A stretch of 23,826 nucleotides of DNA, taken from positions 1 through 23,826 of the forward strand of contig CAUJEQ010000026.1 in assembly GCA_963169135.1 (NCBI GenBank). The letters are read 5' to 3'. Each line of letters begins with the position of its first letter. The first letter of the stretch is position 1. The translations under genes and the position numbers were made by a program. Shown piece by piece: positions 15,598 to 22,162 of this stretch. Source of the DNA: Chloroflexota bacterium (GTDB lineage Bacteria > Chloroflexota > Dehalococcoidia > Tepidiformales > Tepidiformaceae). The notes beneath the pieces were generated by a model. That model worked only from the letters and a program-made list of their open reading frames with translations, was not told where the DNA came from and did no database searches.

Positions 15598-16110
15598 ATG
15601 AACCTGAAGGCGCATATCCGCGACGTGCCGGACTTCCCGAGGCCGGGGATCCTGTTCCGGGACATCACACCGCTGCTGGGGGCCCCGGAGGCATTCCGGG
15701 CAGTGCTGGATGCCCTGGCAGAGGATGCGCGAGCGCGTGAAGCGGAGGCGATCGTGGGAATCGAGTCGCGAGGGTTCGTGTTCGGCGCACCGGTGGCCGA
15801 CCGGCTTGGCCTGCCCTTCGTGCCGGTGCGAAAAGAGGGGAAGCTGCCGGCGGCGCGGCAGACGGTGGAGTACTCGCTGGAGTACGGCGAGAGCCGGCTG
15901 GACATCCACGAGGACGCGCTGGCGCCGGGAACGCGGGCATACATTGTGGATGATCTGCTCGCGACGGGCGGGACCGCCCTCGCTACGGCGAAGCTGGTGG
16001 AGGTGATCGGTGGGGTGGTCGCGGGGTTCGGGTTCGCGGTGGAATTGGAAGAACTCGGGGGGCGGAGACGGCTGGACGGGTACGCGGTTTACAGCCTGAT
16101 TACCTATTGA
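15598..16110 (+). CDS. apt: Adenine phosphoribosyltransferase
   Basis: Apt converts adenine and PRPP to AMP and pyrophosphate in the cytoplasm. The 170-residue length is standard. The N-terminal IRDVPDFPRPGILFRDITPLL, GIESRGFVFG, and the PRPP-binding loop VDDLLATGGTAL at residues 117-128 are diagnostic. It begins the SAM-recycling stretch: the adenine released by MtnP two genes on is its natural substrate. ATG 15598 matches the family N-terminus; the longer frame upstream overlaps the DUF1501 gene and is not needed. Confidence 0.97.
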   Translation: MNLKAHIRDVPDFPRPGILFRDITPLLGAPEAFRAVLDALAEDARAREAEAIVGIESRGFVFGAPVADRLGLPFVPVRKEGKLPAARQTVEYSLEYGESRLDIHEDALAPGTRAYIVDDLLATGGTALATAKLVEVIGGVVAGFGFAVELEELGGRRRLDGYAVYSLITY

Positions 16111-16181
16111 TTGACTCCGGGAAACAGTTCGGGTTGCGGGTCGGGAAAGAAGTGCGGAGAGAACGTTACAGAACCATCATC

Positions 16182-16197
16182 GGGTAGTGGTTTACCC
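16182..16197 (+). promoter_or_regulatory. Possible MarR operator (inverted repeat GGGTA ... TACCC)
   Basis: GGGTA (16182-16186) and TACCC (16193-16197) form an inverted repeat in the 122-bp gap before the marR-like gene, just upstream of the likely -35 area. MarR proteins often bind such repeats near their own promoter. The arms are only 5 bp, so this is tentative. Confidence 0.3.
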
Positions 16198-16219
16198 ATT
16201 CGTTGCTGATCCGCGGTGC

Positions 16220-16225
16220 TACCAT
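16220..16225 (+). promoter_or_regulatory. Candidate -10 box TACCAT, leaderless marR-like gene
   Basis: TACCAT ends 7 nt before the ATG at 16233, with no ribosome-binding site between. The geometry matches the leaderless candidates before the protease-like gene, the RelE-module antitoxin and mtnA. Confidence 0.45.
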
Positions 16226-16232
16226 CGAGTGC

Positions 16233-16676
16233 ATGAATGGAGAATCGGCTGGCGACCTGGCCCTGGTGACGGGGCTGTACCGGGCGACGAATGCGGCTGT
16301 GCGGGAGCTGGACCAGCGGCTCATGCGGGACCACGGCATCACGTTCGTGCAGGCGGTGACCCTGCGGGCGATCGCCTCGTTCGATCGGCCACAACCGCAC
16401 CTGGTGGCCGACCACCTTGCGCAGCAGTCGCAGACGGTGACCGGCGTGCTGGACCGGCTAGAGCGGGCGGGTCACATCACGCGGCAGCGAGACCTGGGCG
16501 ACCGGCGGGCGGTGCGGCTTGAACTCACGGACTCTGGCCGAACACTCGTGGCCGCGGTGTCGAACAGCCTCGAACGGCATGTCCACGACGTGTTACAGGG
16601 CGTGAAGGTGCGAACGCGCACGAACCTGCTGGCGGAACTCAACGAGGTAGAGGGTTCGATCAAGGCGTCGCGTTAG
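16233..16676 (+). CDS. MarR family winged-helix transcriptional regulator
   Basis: The 147-residue protein has the MarR pattern: an N-terminal dimerisation helix, then a winged helix (TLRAIASF, VADHLAQQSQTVTGVLDRLERAGHI) with the wing RDLGDRRAVRLELTDSGRTL, where the Asp-Arg-Arg of the wing is a MarR hallmark. C-terminal helices complete the dimer interface. It would repress nearby promoters until a small ligand binds. Its place between apt and mtnA makes the salvage genes plausible targets, but that is inference. ATG 16233 is chosen for its place 7 nt after TACCAT. Confidence 0.92.
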   Translation: MNGESAGDLALVTGLYRATNAAVRELDQRLMRDHGITFVQAVTLRAIASFDRPQPHLVADHLAQQSQTVTGVLDRLERAGHITRQRDLGDRRAVRLELTDSGRTLVAAVSNSLERHVHDVLQGVKVRTRTNLLAELNEVEGSIKASR

Positions 16677-16684
16677 CGAGCCGG

Positions 16685-16690
16685 TAGACT
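16685..16690 (+). promoter_or_regulatory. Candidate -10 box TAGACT, leaderless mtnA
   Basis: TAGACT lies in the 20-bp gap after the marR-like gene and ends 6 nt before the mtnA GTG. No ribosome-binding site is present in that gap. mtnA may thus begin its own leaderless transcript. Confidence 0.45.
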
Positions 16691-16696
16691 GGGCGA

Positions 16697-17725
16697 GTGG
16701 ACGCGTTCTCGCCCGTGCGGCTGGCTCCTCCCGCAGTGGAAGTGCTGGACCAGACCTTGCTCCCGCGACGCGAAGTGTGGCTGCGCCTGGAGACGGTGGC
16801 GACGATGTGCGAAGCGATCGCGACGTTGCGGGTGCGAGGCGCGCCGCTGCTCGGCATCTGCGGGGCGGCCGGCATGGCACTGGCGGCGGAGGAGCGGGGA
16901 ACGACGGCCGGTGCGTTGCGGGCGGCGGCCGAGGAGCTGGCTGCGACACGGCCGACGGCGATCGAGCTTTCGTGGGGGGCTCGGACGGCGCTGGAAGCCG
17001 CGCTGGCAGAGGGAGACGAGCCCGGGACGCGGCGGGCGCGGCTGTGGCAGTTCGCCGGGGACCACATGGCGCGGAGAAAACGCGAGGACCTTGCGCTGGC
17101 GCGACACGGCGCAGCGCTGCTGGCGGGAGGCGCGGCGGTGCTGACACACTGCAACACCGGGGCGCTGGCGACAGGGGGGATTGGGACGGCGCTCGGCGTG
17201 ATCCGGGTAGCGCACGCGGAGGGGCGGTTGGCCCACTGTTACGCCACGGAGACCAGGCCGTTGCTCCAGGGGGCGCGGCTGACCGCGTGGGAGCTGGCCC
17301 GCGCCGGGATCCCGGCCTCGCTATTGCCGGATACGGCTGCCGCGGCACTGATCGCCTCTGGGCGGGTACAGGCGGTGATCACGGGCGCAGACCGAATCGC
17401 GATGAATGGAGACAGCGCGAACAAGATCGGCACCTACGGGCTGGCTGTGGTGGCGGCGCGGCATGGCGTACCGTTCTACATCGCTGCGCCGCGGACGACG
17501 ATCGACGCGGGCTGCGAAAGCGGGCAGGGGATCCCGATCGAGTTTCGCGCCGACGAAGAGGTGGGCGGATTCGGCGGGCAGCGTTGGAGCCCGGAGGGGC
17601 TGGGAGCGTACAACCCGGCGTTCGACGTGACGCCTGGCGAGTTGATCTCCGCGATTATCACGGAGGCCGGATTGGCCCGGGCGCCGTACCGCAGTTCACT
17701 CGCCGAACTGGTGGCGCAGCCATAA
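16697..17725 (+). CDS. mtnA: Methylthioribose-1-phosphate isomerase
   Basis: MtnA converts 5-methylthioribose-1-phosphate to methylthioribulose-1-phosphate in methionine salvage. The 342-residue protein has the eIF2B-alpha-like fold. Diagnostic segments: RGAPLLGICGAAGMAL, THCNTGALATGGIGTALGV with catalytic Cys 152, ETRPLLQGARLTAWEL, and GADRIAMNGDSANKIGTY with catalytic Asp 232. VAARHGVPFYIAAP and the ending FDVTP also fit. The start is GTG 16697. The presence of Cys, Asp and RGAP motifs favours MtnA over ribose-1,5-bisphosphate isomerase relatives, and the adjacent mtnP supports this. No mtnB, mtnC or mtnD genes are in the window. Confidence 0.95.
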   Translation: MDAFSPVRLAPPAVEVLDQTLLPRREVWLRLETVATMCEAIATLRVRGAPLLGICGAAGMALAAEERGTTAGALRAAAEELAATRPTAIELSWGARTALEAALAEGDEPGTRRARLWQFAGDHMARRKREDLALARHGAALLAGGAAVLTHCNTGALATGGIGTALGVIRVAHAEGRLAHCYATETRPLLQGARLTAWELARAGIPASLLPDTAAAALIASGRVQAVITGADRIAMNGDSANKIGTYGLAVVAARHGVPFYIAAPRTTIDAGCESGQGIPIEFRADEEVGGFGGQRWSPEGLGAYNPAFDVTPGELISAIITEAGLARAPYRSSLAELVAQP

Positions 17726-17740
17726 CAGGCACGGAAGCCG

Positions 17741-17746
17741 TAAACT
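17741..17746 (+). promoter_or_regulatory. Candidate -10 box TAAACT before mtnP
   Basis: TAAACT lies in the 50-bp gap between mtnA and mtnP, 29 nt before the mtnP GTG. It may provide an internal promoter for mtnP and the three genes after it. The -35 sequence is not clear. Confidence 0.3.
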
Positions 17747-17775
17747 CTGTTCATCTCCATCGAGACAGGGTTCGC

Positions 17776-18654
17776 GTGACAGGCTCGATTCCTCTTGCAG
17801 TCATCGGCGGGTCGGGGTTTTATGACATGCCCGGCCTGGTCGCCATCGAGGAAGTGGAAGTCGACACGCCCTATGGCGCGCCCAGCGACGCGATCCGGAT
17901 CGGGACGATCGGGGGGACGCGGGTGGCGTTTCTCGCGCGGCACGGGCGGGGACACCGGTTGCTGCCTTCGGAACTGCCGCAGCGGGCCAATTTCTGGGCG
18001 CTGAAGCGGCTAGGCGTGGAACGTGTGCTTTCGATTTCGGCGGTGGGGAGCTTGCGCGAGGACTATGCGCCGGGGCACCTGGTGACACCGGACCAATTGA
18101 TCGACCGGACGAACGGCGGCCGGCCGGCAACGTTTTTCGGCGACGGCGTGGTCGCGCATATCGCCTTCGCGGAGCCGTTTTGCCCAGCTTTGCGGATGGC
18201 TGCGCGGGATGCCGCCCAGGCCGCGGGAGCGACCGTGCATGGGAGCGGCACGTATGTGGTCATTGAAGGGCCGGCGTTCGGCACACGCGCCGAGGGCGAA
18301 CTGCAGCGGGGGTGGGGCGCGAGCGTGGTCGGGATGACGGCCCTGCCGGAGGCGAAGCTGGCCCGCGAGGCGGAACTCTGCTACGCGACACTGGCGGCAG
18401 TGACAGACTATGACGCCGGACACGCGGGTCATGAGGCGGTGGATGCCCGGACGGTGTTCGACACACTGAAGCAGAACGTGGCCGTAGCTCAGGAGGCGGT
18501 GCGCAACCTGGCAGGGGCTCTCCCGGGGCGCGGAGCGTGTGGGTGCGCCGCAGCGTTGGATGCTGCGCTGGTAACGAGCCCGGAGATGATTGGCGAGGGA
18601 GACCGGCAGCGGCTGGGGCCAATTCTGGAGCGCCGGCTAGGAGTGACGGCATGA
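17776..18654 (+). CDS. mtnP: S-methyl-5'-thioadenosine phosphorylase
   Basis: MtnP phosphorolyses methylthioadenosine to adenine and methylthioribose-1-phosphate. The 292-residue protein shows the trimeric purine nucleoside phosphorylase signature: GGSGFYDMPG at the N-terminus, RHGRGHRLLPSELPQRANFWALK, ISAVGSL, EGPAFGTRAEGEL, VVGMTALPEAKLAREAEL and TDYDAGH. The Asp residues of TDYD are those used to recognise adenine in this family, and the Thr-Ala of MTALPEAKLA is close to the usual MTNLPEAKLA. Its products feed Apt and MtnA, encoded just upstream. The start GTG 17776 gives the family N-terminus. The stop overlaps the next start by 4 bp. Confidence 0.94.
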   Translation: MTGSIPLAVIGGSGFYDMPGLVAIEEVEVDTPYGAPSDAIRIGTIGGTRVAFLARHGRGHRLLPSELPQRANFWALKRLGVERVLSISAVGSLREDYAPGHLVTPDQLIDRTNGGRPATFFGDGVVAHIAFAEPFCPALRMAARDAAQAAGATVHGSGTYVVIEGPAFGTRAEGELQRGWGASVVGMTALPEAKLAREAELCYATLAAVTDYDAGHAGHEAVDARTVFDTLKQNVAVAQEAVRNLAGALPGRGACGCAAALDAALVTSPEMIGEGDRQRLGPILERRLGVTA

Positions 18655-19565
18655 CGATGCTGGTCTCGGGGTGGGTGGCGATCGACGACATCGAGACGCC
18701 GTTTACGAGCGTGACGGACTCCTTGGGAGGATCTGCGACGTGCGCGGCCCTTGCGGGGTCATTGTTCACGGACGTGCGGCTGCTGGCTGTGGTGGGGGAG
18801 GACTTCCCGGACGAGATGCGGCGCAAACTCGAGCGGCCGAGGATCGACCTGGCGGGGTTGCAGACGATCAGGGGCGGGAAGACAAGCCGGTGGGGGGCGC
18901 GGTACAGCTACGACATGAACTCGCGGGAAACGTGGTACCCGGAGCTGGGCGTGAGCATCGAGCACCTGCCGCCACTCCTGCCTCAATGGGAGGACTGCAC
19001 GGCGGCCTGCCTGGCGGCGGGGCACCCGCGGTACCAGGGGGAACTGCTCTCAGGGTTGCTGGAGCCGAGAGTAACGCTGGTGGACACGATCAAGATGTTC
19101 ATCGACGAGACGCCGGAAGAGCTGCGCCACACCATCCGCCAGGCGGATTTCGTGACATTGAACGAGAGCGAAGTGCGCGAGCTGGCACAGATGCCAAGCA
19201 TCGCGAGGGCGGGCCGGGACCTCGTTTCGAATGGGGTGAAGGGAGTGATCGTAAAGCTCGGCGAGTACGGGGCGGCGTTCGTGAGCGGGGAGGACTACTT
19301 CGTGGCGCCGGGTTATCCGCTTGAGGACGTCATCGACCCTACGGGCGCAGGGGACTCGTTCGCGGGCGGGTTCCTGGGCTACCTCGACACCGTTCCAGAG
19401 ATCACGCGCCGGGAGATCCGGCGGGCGATCATTTATGGGTCGACGGTCGCATCGTTCTCGGTAGAGGGGCTGGGGCCATCGCGGCTGCTGACGCTGACGC
19501 GGGGAGAGGTGGATGCACGGTACCGGCAATTCCGGGAGTTGACCCACTTCGAGGTCGATGGCTGA
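18651..19565 (+). CDS. PfkB (ribokinase) family kinase, substrate unassigned
   Basis: The 304-residue protein has both PfkB signatures: the N-terminal glycine motif LGGSATCAALAG and the C-terminal DPTGAGDSFAGGF, with catalytic Asp at about 235. DIETPF, GEDFPDEM, ARYSYDMNSRET and FVTLNESEVREL resemble the ribokinase-like subgroup often called group C, for which I know no proven substrate. It overlaps mtnP by 4 bp (ATGA) and the next gene by one base, so it is translationally linked to SAM by-product recycling. Adenosine kinase, removing the adenosine made by AhcY, would fit the context; a sugar kinase is the alternative. Confidence 0.88.
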   Translation: MTMLVSGWVAIDDIETPFTSVTDSLGGSATCAALAGSLFTDVRLLAVVGEDFPDEMRRKLERPRIDLAGLQTIRGGKTSRWGARYSYDMNSRETWYPELGVSIEHLPPLLPQWEDCTAACLAAGHPRYQGELLSGLLEPRVTLVDTIKMFIDETPEELRHTIRQADFVTLNESEVRELAQMPSIARAGRDLVSNGVKGVIVKLGEYGAAFVSGEDYFVAPGYPLEDVIDPTGAGDSFAGGFLGYLDTVPEITRREIRRAIIYGSTVASFSVEGLGPSRLLTLTRGEVDARYRQFRELTHFEVDG

Positions 19566-20473
19566 TGGCGGAGCGCGAAGTGCGGTGGCAGGGAGTGGCC
19601 CGGGAGCGGTTGGACTACGTGGTCCAGCCGCTGACGGACGTCCAGGCTATCCGTTCTGTCCTTGCGCCGCGGGTCGAATACACGGCCTATGCGCTCGGGC
19701 AGCTGGAACCGGCGCTCTTTCCGAGGACGCGATGGTACTACGCGCGGGGGACAACCGGGACTGGCCTGGTGTTGCACAGCCGGGGCGGGCTGGGAGACGC
19801 GACGTTCGTGATGGGGGACCCGGACGCGGTGCTGGCGATCCTGACCATCCACCCGGGGACGGCCCAGACGTACGCCACGTGTCAGCCGCAGCACCTGGAA
19901 GTGCTGCGGCGGGTGTACCGGCTGGCAACCCAGCAGCCAATGATCCGAATGGGCGTGGAGCGAACGAGTTTCGTGGCGGTCGGGGATGTGCCGACGGTTG
20001 CGCTGACAGGGCTGGACATCCGGAAGCTGAACAGCCTGTACGGGAGCGAGGGCGGGCCGAGCTACTACGTGCCGGACCACATCGACAACGGCGTGTACCG
20101 CGGGGTAGTTCGGGAGGGACGGCTGGTGGCGGTGGCGGGCACGCACGTGGTTTCGCGCAACGAGGGCGTGGCTGTGGTCGGGAACGTGTTCACGCATCCG
20201 TCGTACCGGGGACGCGGCTACGCGACGGCGGCAACGAGCGCCGTGACGGGGACGCTGCTGGAATATTGCGACCATGTGGTGCTGACGGTGGACCCGAACA
20301 ACATGCCGGCGGTCGCGGCGTACGCGCGGCTGGGCTACCGGGAGGTGTGCCACCTGGTGGAGGCGAGCGCGGCGCGGCGGGACCCATCGGGCGTGGGGTC
20401 GGCGTTCCGGCGGATTCGTGCCGCAATCCGGGGGCGCAAGTATGATGGGAGCCTCGTGAGCCTTCGCGACTAA
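19565..20473 (+). CDS. GNAT family N-acetyltransferase
   Basis: About 302 residues. The C-terminal 130 residues form a GNAT/FR47-like domain: VFTHPSYRGRGYATAAT is the acetyl-CoA pyrophosphate-binding motif (R/Q-x-x-G-x-G/A) and DPNNMPAVAAYARLGYRE is the usual closing motif. The N-terminal 170 residues look like a second, degenerate GNAT-like half with LTIHPGTAQTYATC. The ATG overlaps the PfkB stop by one base (TGATG), placing it in the same translational unit. The acetylated substrate is unknown. A TATGAT sequence near its 3' end (20441-20446) could be a promoter for ahcY. Confidence 0.88.
   Translation: MAEREVRWQGVARERLDYVVQPLTDVQAIRSVLAPRVEYTAYALGQLEPALFPRTRWYYARGTTGTGLVLHSRGGLGDATFVMGDPDAVLAILTIHPGTAQTYATCQPQHLEVLRRVYRLATQQPMIRMGVERTSFVAVGDVPTVALTGLDIRKLNSLYGSEGGPSYYVPDHIDNGVYRGVVREGRLVAVAGTHVVSRNEGVAVVGNVFTHPSYRGRGYATAATSAVTGTLLEYCDHVVLTVDPNNMPAVAAYARLGYREVCHLVEASAARRDPSGVGSAFRRIRAAIRGRKYDGSLVSLRD
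20441..20446 (+). promoter_or_regulatory. Candidate -10 box TATGAT before ahcY
   Basis: TATGAT lies inside the end of the acetyltransferase gene, about 75 nt upstream of the ahcY GTG. It matches the box before the lyase gene. It may give ahcY a promoter of its own, but the position within coding sequence keeps confidence low. Confidence 0.25.
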
Positions 20474-20521
20474 CCCGAACCAGTGGCCGCCGGGAACCTG
20501 GCGCGCTTTGAGGAGAACCCT

Positions 20522-21784
20522 GTGTCAGTACCGAGTGATATTGCGAACCCGCGGCTGGCGGCCGAGGGCGTCCGGCGGATCGAGTGGGCGGAGCGCGAAA
20601 TGCCGGTGCTGCGGCTCATCCGGGAGCGGTTCAAGCGGGAGCAGCCGCTGAAGGCTATCCGGATGACGGCCTGCCTGCACGTGACGACCGAGACGGCGAA
20701 CCTGGCGATCACGCTGCGTGACGGCGGGGCGGACCTGCGGGTCTGCGCGAGCAACCCGCTTTCGACGCAGGATGACGTGGCGGCGGCGCTGGTGGAGGAG
20801 TACGGGATCCCGGTGTTCGCGATTTGCGGCGAAGACAACGAAACGTACTACCGGCACATCCACCAGGCACTGGAGCACGGGCCGCAGCTGACCATGGACG
20901 ACGGCGCGGACGTGGTGGCGACGTTGCACAAGGACCGGCGCGACCTCTTGCCGGGCGTTGCCGGTGGCACGGAGGAGACCACGACGGGAGTGATCCGGCT
21001 GCGCGCGATGGCAGCCGCGGGCGCGCTGGGCTACCCGATCGTGGCCATCAACGAGGCGGATACAAAGCACCTATTCGACAACCGGTACGGGACGGGACAG
21101 TCAACGATCGACGGGATCATCCGGGCAACGAACGTGCTCCTGGCCGGCAAGAACTTCGTCGTCGCCGGGTATGGCTGGTGCGGGCGCGGGGTAGCATCGC
21201 GAGCCCGGGGCATGGGCGCCCAGGTGATCGTGACGGAAGTGGACCCGGTGAAGGCACTGGAAGCGGTAATGGACGGGTACCGGGTAATGCCGATGGCCGA
21301 TGCGGCGAAGGAGGGCGACTTCTTCGTGACGCTCACGGGCGACATGAACGTGATTGACCGGCAGCACCTGGAAGTGATGAAGGATGGGGCGATCCTGGCG
21401 AACAGCGGGCACTTCGACAGCGAGATCAACCTGAAGGCGCTCGCATCGCTGAGTGAAGGCAAGAAGCGCGTTCGGGACTCGGTGGAGGAGTTCCGCCTGC
21501 AAGACGGACGGAAGCTTTTCCTGCTGGGCGAAGGCCGGCTGGTGAACCTGGCGGCGGCCGAGGGGCACCCGGCAGCAGTGATGGACATGTCGTTCGCGAA
21601 CCAGGCGCTGGGGGCGGAGTGGATTGCGGAGAACGCGACGAAGCTGGAGAAGACGGTGTACGAGCTCCCGCACGAGGTGGATGAGGAGATCGCACGGCTG
21701 AAGCTGCACGCGATGGGCGTGCAGATCGACTACCTGACGGAGGAGCAAAAGCACTACCTGACGAGCTGGCAATCGGGAACATAG
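20522..21784 (+). CDS. ahcY: Adenosylhomocysteinase (S-adenosyl-L-homocysteine hydrolase)
   Basis: AhcY reversibly splits S-adenosylhomocysteine to adenosine and homocysteine, relieving product inhibition of methyltransferases. About 420 residues, the shorter form. Visible: MTACLHVTTETANL and CASNPLSTQDDVAA (substrate domain), GGTEETTTGV, TKHLFDNRYGTGQS with Lys 182 and Asp 186, the NAD-binding GYGWCGRG at 216-223, and the ending YLTEEQKHYLTSW. The FDNRYGTGQS version is typical of archaeal and thermophile enzymes rather than the proteobacterial FDNLYGCRES. GTG 20522 is chosen because TGAGGAGA precedes it by 6 nt; GTG 20483 is open but has no ribosome-binding site. metK follows after 378 bp. 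Confidence 0.96.
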   Translation: MSVPSDIANPRLAAEGVRRIEWAEREMPVLRLIRERFKREQPLKAIRMTACLHVTTETANLAITLRDGGADLRVCASNPLSTQDDVAAALVEEYGIPVFAICGEDNETYYRHIHQALEHGPQLTMDDGADVVATLHKDRRDLLPGVAGGTEETTTGVIRLRAMAAAGALGYPIVAINEADTKHLFDNRYGTGQSTIDGIIRATNVLLAGKNFVVAGYGWCGRGVASRARGMGAQVIVTEVDPVKALEAVMDGYRVMPMADAAKEGDFFVTLTGDMNVIDRQHLEVMKDGAILANSGHFDSEINLKALASLSEGKKRVRDSVEEFRLQDGRKLFLLGEGRLVNLAAAEGHPAAVMDMSFANQALGAEWIAENATKLEKTVYELPHEVDEEIARLKLHAMGVQIDYLTEEQKHYLTSWQSGT

Positions 21785-21786
21785 CG

Positions 21787-21820
21787 GATTTCCGATTCAC
21801 GATTTCCGACTTTCGATTCG
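21787..21820. repeat. Imperfect GATTTCCGA direct repeat
   Basis: GATTTCCGA occurs at 21787-21795 and 21801-21809, followed by a diverged CTTTCGATT. The stretch starts 3 bp after the ahcY stop and is AT-richer than its surroundings. It resembles the short degenerate repeats seen between genes in many bacteria, and no coding function is apparent. Confidence 0.5.
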
Positions 21821-21833
21821 GTCGTCGCGGAGG

Positions 21834-21855
21834 TTCGGCGGCGATTCACGCCGAA
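21834..21855 (+). terminator. Hairpin after ahcY, possible terminator
   Basis: TTCGGCG (21834-21840) and CGCCGAA (21849-21855) form a perfect 7-bp stem with an 8-nt loop about 50 bp after ahcY. No T-tract follows, so it may only stabilise or weakly terminate the ahcY mRNA. Confidence 0.35.
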
Positions 21856-21922
21856 ATGACACGGGATGCCGCGCCGACGGGTTTGTGAAACAGATCGCTT
21901 TCGCGTGGTGGAGGCGGACTGG

Positions 21923-21928
21923 TAGGAT
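21923..21928 (+). promoter_or_regulatory. Candidate -10 box TAGGAT for the metK leader
   Basis: TAGGAT places a transcription start near 21935, exactly at the first stem of the riboswitch aptamer. That agreement supports both assignments. The -35 element is not recognisable. Confidence 0.45.
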
Positions 21929-21934
21929 TGGTGG

Positions 21935-22113
21935 AGCGTCAAGAGGGCGACCGCGCCCGGCAACCTGGTTAAGCCTCCAAGGTGCCAAGACGACGCGGTC
22001 CTTCCGTGGGAAGGACAACAAAAGGCGGGCTTGCGGGAAGGCCCGCCCCTCGCAGCGAGGGGTGCAATCCGTGGAAGACGTGAACGCATCGCCCCTCATG
22101 GACTGTGAGGGGC
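21935..22113 (+). ncRNA. SAM riboswitch leader of metK (SAM-I/SAM-IV clan, compact form)
   Basis: The core shows the conserved SAM-I/IV elements GTCAAGAG, CCCGGCAACC and GGTGCCAA in correct order. P1 can be GCGTC (21936-21940) with GACGC (21992-21996). P2 is a short hairpin GGGCG/CGCCC (21945-21958) whose loop base run GACC can pair with GGTC (21997-22000) as a pseudoknot. P3 pairs CCTGG with CCAAGG. P1 closing straight after P3, with an 8-bp hairpin (GTCCTTCC/GGAAGGAC, 21998-22016) lying outside it, resembles SAM-IV or SAM-I/IV more than classic SAM-I. The expression platform follows: hairpins at 22024-22047 and 22046-22062, then the terminator. SAM binding should favour termination, lowering metK. 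The subtype is uncertain. Confidence 0.78.
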
Positions 22114-22121
22114 TTTCTTTT
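22091..22121 (+). terminator. Intrinsic terminator of the metK leader
   Basis: GCCCCTC (22091-22097) and GAGGGGC (22107-22113) form a perfect 7-bp stem with a 9-nt loop, followed by TTTCTTTT. It lies 41 nt before the metK ATG. An upstream GAGGGGTG (22057-22064) can pair with CGCCCCTC (22090-22097), giving an 8-bp antiterminator with one G-U pair. This is the switching element of the riboswitch. Confidence 0.88.
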
Positions 22122-22162
22122 GCCCGCCGGCCTTGCCACGAACCGACAAGGAAGGGCAAGAG

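Noticed and set aside
16777..17775. Long extension upstream of mtnP in the same frame, running through mtnA
   Set aside because: The extension is Gly/Arg/Asp-rich out-of-frame mtnA sequence; GTG 17776 gives the proper MtnP N-terminus.
20474..20521. SAH riboswitch before ahcY
   Set aside because: The gap is only 48 bp and lacks the SAH-aptamer core; only a ribosome-binding site is visible.
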